Assembly (NCBI GenBank): GCA_029465975.1
Contig: CM055737.1
Span: 22,136,077-22,200,076, forward strand
Length of the DNA stretch: 64,000 bases
Source of the DNA: Dallia pectoralis
Lineage: Eukaryota > Chordata > Actinopteri > Esociformes > Umbridae
Direction: 5' to 3'
The position numbers were made by a program, and so were the translations under genes. Each line of letters opens with the position of its first letter. Positions within the stretch are counted from its first letter, which is position 1. Positions 29,131 to 40,234 of the stretch are shown in pieces. A model generated the notes under the pieces. It searched no databases and had not been told where the DNA came from. It saw nothing but the letters and a program-made list of their open reading frames with translations.

Positions 29131-31803
29131 AGATTCAATGGCGATGACCTCTTTGCCAGCGGTGGTCCTGGAGTCCCAAGCAGAGGTGGCAACCTCAACT
29201 CTCAAGGATACTGCTGTTCCATCTCCACCCCAGAGCCCCCTAAGCCAAGCTGTTGCCACCGCCGCCCCTGTGAGCCTGGCTGACGCTGCCGCCCCCAGAT
29301 GAGCCCCTTAGCCAGGCTGATGCTGCCGCCCCCCAGCTGAGCACCCTTAGCCAGGCTGAAGCCGCCCCCCCACTCCAGTCGAGCCCCCTTAGCCAGGCTG
29401 ACACTGCCGCCCCAGATGAGCCCCTTAGCCAGGCTGACGCTGCCGCCCCCAGATGAGCCCCTTAGCCAGGCTGATGGCGCCCCCCACCCCAGATGAGCCC
29501 CTTAGCCAGGCTGACACTGCCGCCCCCCAGATGAGCCCCTTAGCCAGGCTGACGCTGCCGCCCCCAGATGAGCCCCCAATCAGGCTGACACCGCCGCAGT
29601 CCCCAGATGAGCCCCTTAGCCAGGATGACGCTGCCGCCCCCCAGATGAGCCCCCTTAGCCAGGCTGACGCTGCCGCCCCCCCCAGATGAGCCCCAATCAG
29701 GCTGACACCGCCGCCGTCCCCAGATGAGCCCCCTTAGCCAGGATGACGCTGCCCCCCTGGAGAGCCTTCAAGACACTATTGTCCAATCTGGCGTGGTCTC
29801 AGGACCAGAGTCTACCCAGCCAATGCTGGACCAGCTTCTACCCCATGCCGACCCCACTGTAGAGGCTAATGCTACGCCCAGCATTCTGGATGTTGTGGAG
29901 AAGGTTCAGCTCAACATGGATGATGATGATGACGAAGAAGAAGAAGAGAGGGAGGGCAGCCAGCAAGTGTCTGTGTCAGAAATGAGTGGCACACAGCCCA
30001 CAGAAGAGTCTCGGCCGGGTTCTGCTGGCCCAGCAGGCTCCGGGTGGCGCGCAGGTGGCGCTCCGCTGTCGGAGCTAGACTCCGAGGAGGTAAGCTGCAG
30101 CCAGCAGGGGGCCTCGGAGCTGAGTGCCCCGGGTCTTCTTGAGGGCACTGAGAGCACTGACGATCTGGGTGATGCCAGCCTAAAAGGCGCCGTTGATATA
30201 GAGGGCATGTCCGCTTCGGCCGGCTCGCCGGACTTTGAGAAGGTCCCAGACATCCCGAGCAATGATTTTGAGGATGAGGATGACAGAGTGTGCGACATGG
30301 AGGTAGGCTCAGAATGGACAGAGGATCCGAGAAGAGTAAGTCCTGACGATGAGGAGGAAGACGAAGATGTGGAGATGGCCAGCGAGGGTGACTGAAAGTG
30401 GGCTGAGAGTTATGGCAACCCGGACGAAGACGATTTTCCCGGGGACGAGAGGCTTGACAACCTGAACCGAGTGCAACAGTGTCTCCCGCTGCCCTCGGCC
30501 CAAGTTCCCCAGTGGGACCCGACCCCACACAACTACTCCTCTGACCCCTGGACCCAGCAGCCTGCGCCTGCATCTCCTCTGGACCCGGCCAATGTGGCTG
30601 CCTGTGGCCAGACCATCTCCGACTCTGGTGGACTGACTCTGCAGGCGGTCCACAGCAGCTGTGTGCCTCAGACTTATGAGGAGCTCCACGTTTACAACGC
30701 CAGCTCTGGTGTAGAGTCTCGCTCTGAGCTGGGAGAGCGTCAATCCCTGGAAAACGCCAACCGGGCCCCGCCAGCTCCCCGCTGCCCTCTGCCCAGGGCA
30801 CCCAGTGGGACCGGCCCAACCTCAACTCCGCCTGTGACCCTGGGGCCCTGGCGGCCCCAACCAGCCCCTCTACAGTCCAACAGAGGTCTGATTCTGAGGC
30901 GCTCGCTCAGTCCACATCCCCTGCCTCTGTATACCCCCAAGAGAAAGATGCCCTGCACCTAAAGCTCAGTCCAGCATCGCGAGTGCGGTCTACAGCAGCA
31001 GTGATACCAGCACGTCGGACGAGCTCCAGGACTACAACAGCAGCTCTGGCGTGGGGTCTCTCTCGAATATGAGCAAGCTCCACTCACCCACTTCCGCAGT
31101 GCACACCCACGCCCTGGACGACCAAGACCCGAAGCGTCCCCCTGGAGACCAGCGACGGAGCGGAGACGCCCAGCTGATGATAACCCGCGGGCCCCACCGT
31201 GGCCTGTGTCTCCGACTCTCCTCGTCCTCCACCACGGAGGACGAGGCCAGCGACATGGAGGGCGAGGCCCAGCTGGATGAGCCTGTTGAGGATCAGGGCA
31301 TCGACAACGCCGCATTCATCGGGAACCGGCCCGCTGCCCAGCGCTCCTCTCTGCTCTGGAAGAAGGAGAGGAGACCTGCATGGTTGTTGGAGAGGGGGTC
31401 TGAGACTCCTCATTCTGCCGACTCTGTGGCATCCTACGCTTTCGACATGACAGCGTCCAACTCCAACAGCCACTCTACGGCAGACGGCTGCCCAAAGAGC
31501 CCTGGCATCTTCTCTGGAGGAGCTGCCGAAGGAAGACAAGGATCAGTCAGTCATCCAGGAGCTGACGCTGCCATCTCCTCAGCTGCAGCCCGGCTCGGCA
31601 GAACCACTCGTCTCCAGCTCGGGAGCAGCACTACATGCATTGTGGTGATGTTGATGCAGAGCTGGGAGACCGAAATGATGTAAAACCCCTGGACACAGTG
31701 CTGTTTGTGGCCCCCAGCACCCGGGGCCCCTGTGACACCCAGCCACCCTATTACTCAATTATCTGTGATAACACTGAGAACTCTCCGTCAGGTAACGTAT
31801 AGT
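29131..31803 (+). pseudogene. Host-gene-like exon encoding an acidic Ser/Pro-rich protein, frameshifted
   Basis: Coding-like sequence in several shifting frames. It starts at DSMAMTSLPAVVLESQAEVA just after the telomeric repeat, passes a 13-residue tandem repeat (29230-29757), then a clean 223-codon stretch (29724-30395) with DDDDDEEEEE and many S/E/D residues. It continues at 30471-30962 and 31051-31683, with KSPGIFSLEEL-type sequence visible in the inverted copy, and ends ICDNTENSPSGNV-stop at 31787-31800. The composition suggests a large disordered scaffold. I do not recognise it; vertebrate BTBD8/KIAA1107 C-termini would be my first comparison, on weak recall only. A CAG at 29129-29132 could be a splice acceptor. 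The end repeats inverted at 37073-37617. Confidence 0.6.
29230..29757 (+). repeat. Coding minisatellite, ~39 bp (13 codons)
   Basis: About fourteen units of GATGAGCCCCTTAGCCAGGC plus TGACGCTGCCGCCCCCC, encoding DEPLSQADAAAPP. Unit length varies by 1-3 bases in the C-runs, so the frame rotates. Some variants replace CTTAGCC with CAAT. Confidence 0.9.
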
Positions 31804-32217
31804 CCCCCACTACACACCTAGTACTGCAACTTTAACCACCCCTCCCCATCAAATCTAAAACCCTTTCGTAGTTGTAGTGTCATCGTTGTCTGTCCTCAAT
31901 CTTTTCAACTGGGGTGGATGTGATTTATCAGTAAACACAATAAAAGCGCAGAAATCAAAGGACGGGAATAAAGACTAAATTAAAGACATGTGCCTCTTCC
32001 CTCCTGATACGACCGTATAATATATAACATATATTACAACATTATGAGTATATGGCTTAAAACTCCTGTATGTGCAATATCTACTACTACATCATATAAG
32101 AATGTGTGGGTGTGTGTGTTTTTATTAACACTGCATATCTGAAACAATCTGCATCCTAGCAACCACTTTGAACCCACAGAAACACAAATCAAACTGCTCA
32201 AAAGGGGACTGTCATTT
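31804..32217. other. Noncoding flank of the gene-like exon
   Basis: No gene. A/T-rich with a TGTGTGGGTGTGTGTG tract and an ATATATAACATATATT stretch. Present in inverted orientation at about 36630-37072, so it belongs to the inverted duplication. Confidence 0.7.
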
Positions 32218-32767
32218 GTGCCCACATTAAACATACACAGAGAGCAAAAAGCCACTTTGCAGGCAGACACTGAGAAATATCACAGAAGAGTGAAACTAGC
32301 AGCATTCTTCCAAGAGAAACAAAATGCCAATAGGGAACAACAACCATTCACACCCAAATCAAAACTGGGAACCAAAACCCACCCAATTACGAGACAGATC
32401 AATCAACTTGTTAGGACAGATAGAGAATCATTAACTCAAATACCACCAAACATCTACAGGGACAATAGAAACCTAACACAGGAAGAAATAACCGCCCTAA
32501 AAGAGCTTAAGTCCAACAAACACATTGTAATTAAACCAGCAGACAAAGGCAGTGCAATTGTAATAATGGACAGGGAACAATACATACAGGAAGCCCACAG
32601 GCAACTCAACAACCAGGAACACTACAAAAAATTATCAGGCCCTATATACACAAACACAGCAATTAAGATCAGAACCATTCTAAAACAACTACTAGTAGAC
32701 CAAAAAAATCACAAAAACAATGGACATATCTCATGGGCGAAGACACACCTAGAGCCAGAATATTCTA
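32218..32767 (+). pseudogene. PLE-B RT N-terminal fragment (plus)
   Basis: An open frame from 32218 carrying EKYHRRVKLAAFFQEKQ, QINQLVRTDRESLTQIPPNI, SNKHIVIKPADKGSAIVIMD and EQYIQEAHRQLNNQEHY, the N-terminal part of a Penelope RT. It is the same family as 16554-17012 and better preserved. The RT stops at LEPEYS (about 32763), where the sequence switches to the start of block B'. The next RT residues are absent, so this is an incomplete copy. It forms one arm of the inverted repeat whose other arm is at 36110-36620. Confidence 0.85.
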
Positions 32768-33298
32768 CCACTTTGACCGTTCCCCGTTCATATCCCACGT
32801 AACTAATGCTCAGCAAACAAAATAGACTTGTGTCTGGACATGTTCCGTTATTTTAATCTCCTTAATGATTGGAAAATAAACAGTACTGCTATTATCAGTG
32901 TTGCTATGAATGTTTCAATTTATTCACTGTATACTGATATTAACTGGAGTGGTTTAAAGTTGTACAAACATGGTTACAGTTAACTTTACAAAGTAATGCA
33001 ATGTTAAATTCCTTCTGAAATGTATAATCTATAGCTGCATGGATAATAAGTCAATGTATTCATACGTAGTCATGATGTGGGGAACCGTCAATACTACAGA
33101 CCACCTGGATAGGATATGTCTATATGTTCCCTATAACTCCTGGATTTCCACTGGGTATAAGAAGTATATACATTTATATTAATTGGATATGATAATAATT
33201 GATAAATAATTAATTCAAGTGACTGACTCTGTTCAATTTCTGACACAATAAAATTAACTAAAAGAATCAAGTTTCTGTCCTGTCTCCTTTGGCTCCCT

Positions 33299-33388
33299 GG
33301 GTTAGGTTAGGTTAGGTTAGGCTAGTTAGGTTAGGTTAGGTTAGGTTAGGGTTGGTTAGGTTAGGTTAGGTTAGGGTTAGGGTTAGGT
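33299..33388 (-). repeat. Telomere-like repeat, mostly TTAGG in place of TTAGGG
   Basis: Positional counterpart of 13657-13753, but most units read GGTTA instead of GGGTTA; the last units near 33370-33385 are normal TTAGGG. Homopolymer collapse of GGG is the simplest explanation. Confidence 0.85.
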
Positions 33389-33505
33389 GTGAAAAATGGA
33401 TTACACCATCATAGATGGTGCAAATCAATGCATTAACTTGTATCCTCGGCCACACATCCAGGACTCAAACCTCCCGGAAATAGCACTGAATCTGTGGTTT
33501 AATAA
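33389..33505 (-). mobile_element. PLE-B 3' terminal segment in block B'
   Basis: Counterpart of 13754-13868 with the stem at 33404-33420. The spacing to the telomere-like tract is 15 nt here because of indels. An inner copy lies at about 35443-35555 with its stem at 35461-35480. Confidence 0.6.
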
Positions 33506-33995
33506 CATTTCTTAGTGGGATCCCATTGGACATACCCAGCATCATGTCTGACTAAATCACAATCACTGACCCTGAAGGGCAGAAGGACCCTGTTTAGCAT
33601 TAGTCCAGTCAGTATAGTACATGAATACATTTTCTTCCCAATACAGTCATAAAATTAGAATACACAGGGGATACTATGGTAAGCACAAAGGCCCTGTACA
33701 GTGATATTATATGGATCCTTCCAGCGGAGGAAATCTACATCTCCCCTGTGTCCGTTCATCTACTGTATCCAATACGAGAGCCACCACCTCCCAAATATAT
33801 CAATTAGACTGTTCAGTACACAATCAGATCATAACTGACCGCTGGACCACACTAGGGACTCAGAGGCACCATCCTTGGGCCAATTATAATATGTTCAGTC
33901 CTTGTTGAGGGCCAAGAGGGCCCCGCCTGCTGAGTCATGGGTCTCCCTTGGTTCCTCACCGAGGAATTATGTTCCTAGTTCTCCCAGTCCTATTT

Positions 33996-34265
33996 TTAAT
34001 AGTGTAAACGGGCAAAACCTTTAGAATTGACCTCCTGACACTTCTCTGTTTCCGCAGTACCCACGGTGAGGGTAGGACAGAGGGAGGGAGAACAGAAGTT
34101 GGTGGGAGAATGAAAGAATAAGGGGGTAAGACGAAAGTAGAGAGATGCAGCTCGCCTCTCCCGCTCCTGGGTCAGCATCCCGTCACCCGGGTGGTTATCT
34201 GTCCAATGTAGACACTCTTTAGCCGTCATCCCAACAATGGACACCCGGAGTCGCTGACGCGCCAT
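33996..34265 (-). pseudogene. PLE-B ORF1-like 90-codon frame
   Basis: Starts ATG at 34265, MARQRLRVSIVGMTAKECLH, then WTDNHPGDGMLTQERERR. It lies ~155 bp downstream of the intact hammerhead-like core on the same strand, the position expected for the first ORF after a pseudo-LTR. HWTDN..ML resembles the end of the PLE-A SGNH domain. The remainder has no recognised motif. Confidence 0.35.
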
Positions 34266-34419
34266 CTTTAGTTCAATGTTATCATCACTACACCGGAGGA
34301 ATCCCGCTGAACTAGTCAAAACGCTATAAAAATACACTATAAAAAATAATAATAACTGTGATGAACTGAGTAATATATTTCTTTTATTTTCTGTACACAA
34401 GTATTTTCAGAAAAAGCAA

Positions 34420-34448
34420 CGTTTCGACCGTACATTGGTCTTCATCAG
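34420..34448 (-). ncRNA. Hammerhead-ribozyme-like core, intact
   Basis: Minus strand: CTGATGA, A, stem II GACC-AATGTAC-GGTC (4 perfect pairs), GAAAC. Both conserved single strands of the hammerhead are exact. Stem III and the cleavage site are not obvious by eye; Penelope-element hammerheads are known to have very short stem III. Confidence 0.5.
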
Positions 34449-35555
34449 GCTTATAACTGGGTATTAACTCACATGCCATGTTTGTTTCTATAGAGCGTGC
34501 GTGGCTAATAAAGAGAGAGATATGGTCCGGGTCCCGCGGCATTTGTAACACGAGACCTGCCTGGCTCAAGCACGATATTGTACTTTAACCCAATGACATC
34601 ATCAATACGAGACTCAGGTCAAAGGTAAGTAAGCGCCATTGTAACCGGACCAAACAATACAACAGACAGGACCCCATCTCTCCCATGAGCCTTCAACACT
34701 CACCTGGCACATCCTCCTCAGACATCACGAATACATACAAAATCAACTGATTATTAACATCTCCTAGAACAGTAGTGACTACATAATATATACAATTAAA
34801 TTGGTTTTAAATAAACACAAATTATAATATTACCTAACAAGGTTTTTATGATATTCAAAATAAAGAGCTGGGTTAGGGTTATCCTCAGATTCTCATCTTA
34901 TAGCCCATACATGTCCTAGAAATTAGGGTTAGCACGGAAGTAACTAATGGTGTGTTCCCCACTGTTAGGTTAGATATCACGGCCAACTGGTTAAGGTTAG
35001 GCCTAGAGATTAGGTTAGTTATAACCCCAAGGTCTCCTCCCTATACTATAATTAGCCTCCAAAGGTTAGGTTCAGGCATAAGGTCGAATGTAAGTGTAGG
35101 ATATCACAGGCTACCGACCAGATTAGTATGTATAGGTGACCACTGTTATACCATATCCCAAAGGTTAGGTTAGGCACGGAGGTAGTCAATCGTGTGTTCC
35201 CCACTGTTAGGGTTAGATATCACGACCAACTGGTTAAGGTTAGGGCAGAGATTAGGTTGGTTATAACCTCCAATGTCACCTCCCCTAAAAGGGAATTAGC
35301 CTCCAATGGTTAGGTTAGGATATCAAGGTGTATGTATATAATTGAACCTTTGTTGTAATGACCTTTTTTCTTTCTTATTTTGCAGATACTGAAAGGAAAG
35401 AGCCCTGAGGCAGCGGTGGACAAGTGCAAGGGAGCGGGTTAGGTAAAGGAAAAATGATTACACCATCATCATAGATGGTGCAAATCAGTGCATTAACTTG
35501 TATCCCTGCCACACCCAGGACCCAACCCTCCCGGAAATAGCACTGGAATCTGTTT

Positions 35556-36619
35556 TCTACTTATCATCTAGGTATCTAAAGTAGTGTGTAGGTTTTAGGG
35601 GGCACTTAGTGAAGGCTGTTTCTTCCCATTCAGCCATGTATATGTCTGGCATATGCTGGGGCAAATTTCTTTCCCATTGCTGTGCCTTTTATTTGCAAGT
35701 AGAAATTCCCAGTTGAATTCAAAGTCATTTTTTGTTAGGCTGATGTTAAGCAGCTCTAGTAGGGCTGTGTCTGGTCTGTTGTCCTCTGGGTATTTGTTGA
35801 AACACTCCCAACTGCTTTAGTCCTGCCTTTGTTTCTATATTGTGTATAAGCTGTCAAATGCCGTCAATTGTGAAACAGAAATGAGTTTTCTTCCACTGTG
35901 GCATTTTTTTATTTTGTTAACAAAGTCATGTGTGTCTTTTGATATAGCTAGCATGGCGGCATGCTATGGATTGAGGAAGTAGTTCATGCATTCAGCTACT
36001 TTGTAGCTTTCACTGTTACAGTCAGATACTATGGGTCTCCCTGGGGGGATTTCAAATGGTTTTGTCCATGTATCAGGTGTGTTTTGTGGATTTTTGGGAG
36101 GAGGTAGAATATTCTGGCTCTAGGTGTGTCTTCATGAGATATGTCCATTGTTTTTTTGTGATTTTTTGGTCTACTAGTAGTTGTTTTAGAATGGTTCTGA
36201 TCTTAATTGCTGTGTTTGTGTATATAGGGCCTGATAATTTTTTGTAGTGTTCCTTGGTTGTTGAGTTGCCTGTGGGCTTCCTGTATGTATTGTTCCCTGT
36301 CCATTATTACAATTGCACTGCCTTTGTCTGTTATTAATTGGAGCAATGTGTGTTTGTTGGACTTAAAGCCTTTTAGGGCGGTTATTTCTTCCGTGTTAGG
36401 TTTCTATTGTCCCTGTAGATGTTTGGTGGCATTTGAGTTAATGACTTTCTATCTGTCCTAACAAGTTGATTGATCTGTCTCGGTAATTGGGTGGGTTTTG
36501 GGTTCCCAGTTTGATTTGGGTGTGAATGGTTGTTGTTCCCTATTGGCATTTTGTTTCTCTTGGAAGAATGCTGCTAGTTTCCTCACTCTTTCTGTGATAT
36601 TTCTCAGTGTCTGCCTGCA
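35556..36619 (-). pseudogene. PLE-B RT fragment, second copy (minus)
   Basis: Counterpart of 15919-16965. Minus-strand RT motifs KPADKGSAIVIMD-like, FTIDxxSLYTxI and KGTAMGKKFAPAYA are recognisable but broken by more indels. From about 36600 upward it continues into the true 5' region shared with 32218-32290, which copy 1 lacks. Confidence 0.8.
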
Positions 36620-37072
36620 AAGTGGCTTTTTGCTCTCTGTGTATGTTTAATGTGGGCACAAATGACAGTCCCCTTTTGAGCAGTTTCTGATTTGTGTTTC
36701 TGTGGGTTCAAAGTGGTTTGCTAGGATGCAGATTGTTTCAGATATGCAGTGTTAATAAAAACACACACACCCACATTCTTATATGATGTAGTAGGATATT
36801 GCACATACAGGAGTTTTAAGCCATATACTCATAATGTTGTAATATATGTTATATATTATACGGTCGTATCAGGAGGGAAGAGGCACATGTCTTTAATTTA
36901 GTCTTTATTCCCGTCCCTTGATTTCTGCGCTTTATTGTGTTTACTGATAAATCACATCCACCCCAGTTGAAAAGATTGAGGACAGACAACGGCACACTAC
37001 AACTACGAAAAGGGTTTTTTAGATTTGATGGGGAGGGGTGGCTAAAGGCAGTACTCAGGTGTGCAGTGGGGA

Positions 37073-37617
37073 CTATGTGTTACCTGACGGAGAGTTCTCA
37101 GTGTTATCACAGATAATTGAGTAATAGGGTGGCTGGGTGTCACAGGGGCCCCCCGGGTGCTGGGGGGCCACAAACAGCACTGTGTCCAGGGGTTTTACAT
37201 CATTCTTGGTCTCCCAGCTCTGCATCAACATCACACAATGCATGTAGTGCTGCCCCCGAGCTGGAGACGAGTGGTTCAAGCGAGCCGGGGCTGCAGCTGA
37301 GGAGATGGCAGCCAGCTCCTGGATGACTGACTGATCCTTGTCTTCCTTCGGCAGCTCCTCCAGAGAGAAGATGCCAGGGCTCTTGGGCAGCCGTCTGCCG
37401 TAGAGTGGCTGTTGGAGTTGGACGCTGTCATGTCGAAAGCGTAGGGATGCCACAGAGCCGGCAGAATGAGGAGTCTCCAGACCCCCCTCTCCAACAACCA
37501 TGCAGGTCTCCTCTCCTTCTTCCAGAGCAGAGAGAGGGAGCGCTGGGCAGCGGGCCGGTTCCCCGATGAATGCGGCGTTGTCGATGCCCTGATCCTCAAC
37601 AGGCTCATCCAGCTGGG
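37073..37617 (-). pseudogene. Inverted copy of the host-gene-like exon end
   Basis: Minus-strand copy of about 31262-31803. It reads QLDEPVEDQGIDNAAFIG, KSPGIFSLEELPKEDKDQSV, then PPYYSIICDNTENSPSGNT before a stop near 37073. This copy keeps the frame through LEELPKEDKDQSV, where the plus copy is shifted. It differs at the last residue (T versus V). Cut by the gap at 37618. Confidence 0.75.
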
Positions 37618-38117
37618 NNNNNNNNNNNNNNNNNNNNNNNNNNNNNNNNNNNNNNNNNNNNNNNNNNNNNNNNNNNNNNNNNNNNNNNNNNNNNNNNNNN
37701 NNNNNNNNNNNNNNNNNNNNNNNNNNNNNNNNNNNNNNNNNNNNNNNNNNNNNNNNNNNNNNNNNNNNNNNNNNNNNNNNNNNNNNNNNNNNNNNNNNNN
37801 NNNNNNNNNNNNNNNNNNNNNNNNNNNNNNNNNNNNNNNNNNNNNNNNNNNNNNNNNNNNNNNNNNNNNNNNNNNNNNNNNNNNNNNNNNNNNNNNNNNN
37901 NNNNNNNNNNNNNNNNNNNNNNNNNNNNNNNNNNNNNNNNNNNNNNNNNNNNNNNNNNNNNNNNNNNNNNNNNNNNNNNNNNNNNNNNNNNNNNNNNNNN
38001 NNNNNNNNNNNNNNNNNNNNNNNNNNNNNNNNNNNNNNNNNNNNNNNNNNNNNNNNNNNNNNNNNNNNNNNNNNNNNNNNNNNNNNNNNNNNNNNNNNNN
38101 NNNNNNNNNNNNNNNNN
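37618..38117. other. Assembly gap (500 N)
   Basis: Fixed-length N run. Left side is the inverted gene fragment; right side starts inside a hAT transposase, so the two contigs are unrelated in content. Confidence 0.99.
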
Positions 38118-38645
38118 AGAGTTTTGCGAGTGTGACTTCTTATGACACAACATCCAAACGCCACAGAGAAATCAGCAGCGTCATAACTGTTTGGCGAAGG
38201 ACATGATGCCTATAAACACAGTGACTAAAAGTGGTTTTGTGAGCCTGATAACCAATTTGGACCGAAGATACCAGATTCCATCATCACCATTTCATAGTCG
38301 CCATTCCAAAAATGTATGACGCATGCAGGGAGACTGTGGAATCGGAACTGAGTCAAGTTGAACACTACGCGTGTACCACAGATCTTTGGTCCAGCCGAAC
38401 AACATAGCCCTACATCAGCCTCACTGTGCACTTTTTGGATCAAGACTTCAACTGAAAGGCGATGTCTACAGACAGTCCTACTTCCCGGACAGCACACCGC
38501 AGAAAACATTGCTCTGTAGACTAAGTGATGCTTTGGCCACCTGGCATTTGCGTGAAGAGCAGCTGGTTTGCATCACTACCGACAACGAGCAACGCTAGAA
38601 AGCTACAGAACTCAACCACTGGGTCAGACTTCAGTGCTTGGGCAT
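38118..38645 (+). pseudogene. hAT transposase, N-terminal part of exon 1
   Basis: In shifting frames: DSRYQIPS, CTTDLWSS (near 38375), a SYFPDS stretch (38480-38495), then WHLREEQLVCITTDN (38545-38582) and LQCLG. This is the order of ZBED4-like hAT transposases, including the first catalytic region (TTDLWSS) and the EEQLxCxTTDN block. It begins in the gap and is interrupted at 38645 by an L2 element. The exon resumes at 44206 and exon 2 lies at 46962. Confidence 0.85.
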
Positions 38646-39419
38646 ATCAATCAATCAATCAAATTTATTTATAAAGCCCTTTTTACAACAAAAGTTGTCA
38701 CAAAGTGCTTTTACAATCACCAGCCTGAATCCGACAGAGCAAACATCAACAAGTTGAACAAGTTGACACGGCGGCTAGGAAAAACTCCTGAAAGTCAGAT
38801 TTAGGAAGAAACCTAGAGAGGAACCAGGCTCTGAGGGATCACCAGTCCTCTTCTGGCTGGGCTGGGTCAGTTTATGACAGTACAACAAGCGAGGTGTGAA
38901 AACTGAGAAAGCAAAATAGTCCGGGATGTCCAGGAGGGATGATGGATTTGATAGGACTTGGAGGAAGAAGCTCGGTTGCATCAGCTGTTCTGTCAGCCGC
39001 ACAGTCAGGGGCCCCAGGAGGATCCAGCATATGCCTTAAGCTGGAGCGGTCCCCCTGACAGAAGTGACACAACACAGGGAAAGGTTGGACACTAGTTCCC
39101 GGCACAATAGTATACCGAACATAATACTTTAAAAGGAGACAGGGGGGTTAGTGAGACAATGGCCATGAACGGGTAAACCCAGGACAAGTCCAGACAGATG
39201 TTAGTAGAGACAGGACACAGGAAAGATTAGACACCCTGGTTCCCTACGTCCCCGGCACCATAATATAGCAGCATAGATCTTAGAATGAGACAGGGGGGTC
39301 CAGTGAAGCTGGGGCCCTGAACAGGGTAAACCCCGAAACAGGGCCCAATAGGCCGGAAAACACCCACCCACTATGCCGAGCATCAACCCAGGGACGCCAA
39401 TCGACCATGACCACTCGGG

Positions 39420-39855
39420 CAGGTTTAGTTTTTGCTCACAAAGTTACTCGAGCTGGTGGAACAAACAAGAGCTATAGCGAGCCAGTGACATCCACACTCC
39501 GAGGAGCATATGGGAGGTTTAGTTTTTGCTCACAAAGCTACTCGAATTGAGGCTGCAACAGAGCACTATAGCGAACCAGTGACTCCCTCCCCACAGTTAA
39601 CTGGGATAATCAGAGTTTAATTCACCCAGCTACTCGGATTGAGCGAACAAAGGAGAGCTATAGCGAACCAGTGACTCCTCCCACAGTTAACTGGGATAAT
39701 CAGAGTTTGTTCACTAGCTACTCGGATTGAGCGAACAAAGGAGAGCTATAGCGAGCCAGTGACTCCACCCCCAGGCAGCAGCCTGAGGTATCGTTTTTGC
39801 TCAAAAGCTACTCGAGAGGCAACAACAGGGAACCATAGCGAGCCAGTGACTCCAC
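39420..39855. repeat. ~90-bp tandem repeat in the L2 3' region
   Basis: TATAGCGAGCCAGTGAC (or GAACCAGTGAC) recurs at about 39474, 39569, 39660, 39747 and 39836, each preceded by AGCTACTCG. Five units of 87-95 bp. Confidence 0.85.
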
Positions 39856-40234
39856 CCCCCAGGCAGCAATCGAGAGGACACCCCAGGAGATGTGAACCCG
39901 CAAGGCAAAGACAGCAGGGCAGAATGAGATCCGAGCCTTCCGTTCAACCTTCGTACCTGGGCCATATTACACTCAACCATAGACCTTACTGAAAAGATAT
40001 GTTTTTAATTGTGATTTAAAGGTTTGAACAGAATCTACATTTCTAACCCAGATTGGCAACTCATTCCATAATAGAGGAGCTCTATAGAGAAGGCTCTACC
40101 TCCAGCTGTTTGTTTAGAAATTTTAGGTACAATTAGGAGACCAGCATCCTTTGATCTAAGGTTACGCGTGGGTATGTATGGCTGGACTAATTCAGCGAGG
40201 TAGGTGGGAGCAAGTTGATGTAAAGCTTTGTATG

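Larger units (their letters stand above)
32768..36619. repeat. 3.8-kb block B', copy 2
   Basis: Second copy of 13127-16965, collinear with it and differing mainly by short indels. Left junction is inside a PLE-B RT. On the right it continues into the PLE-B 5' end and the inverted gene flank, which copy 1 lacks. Confidence 0.85.
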
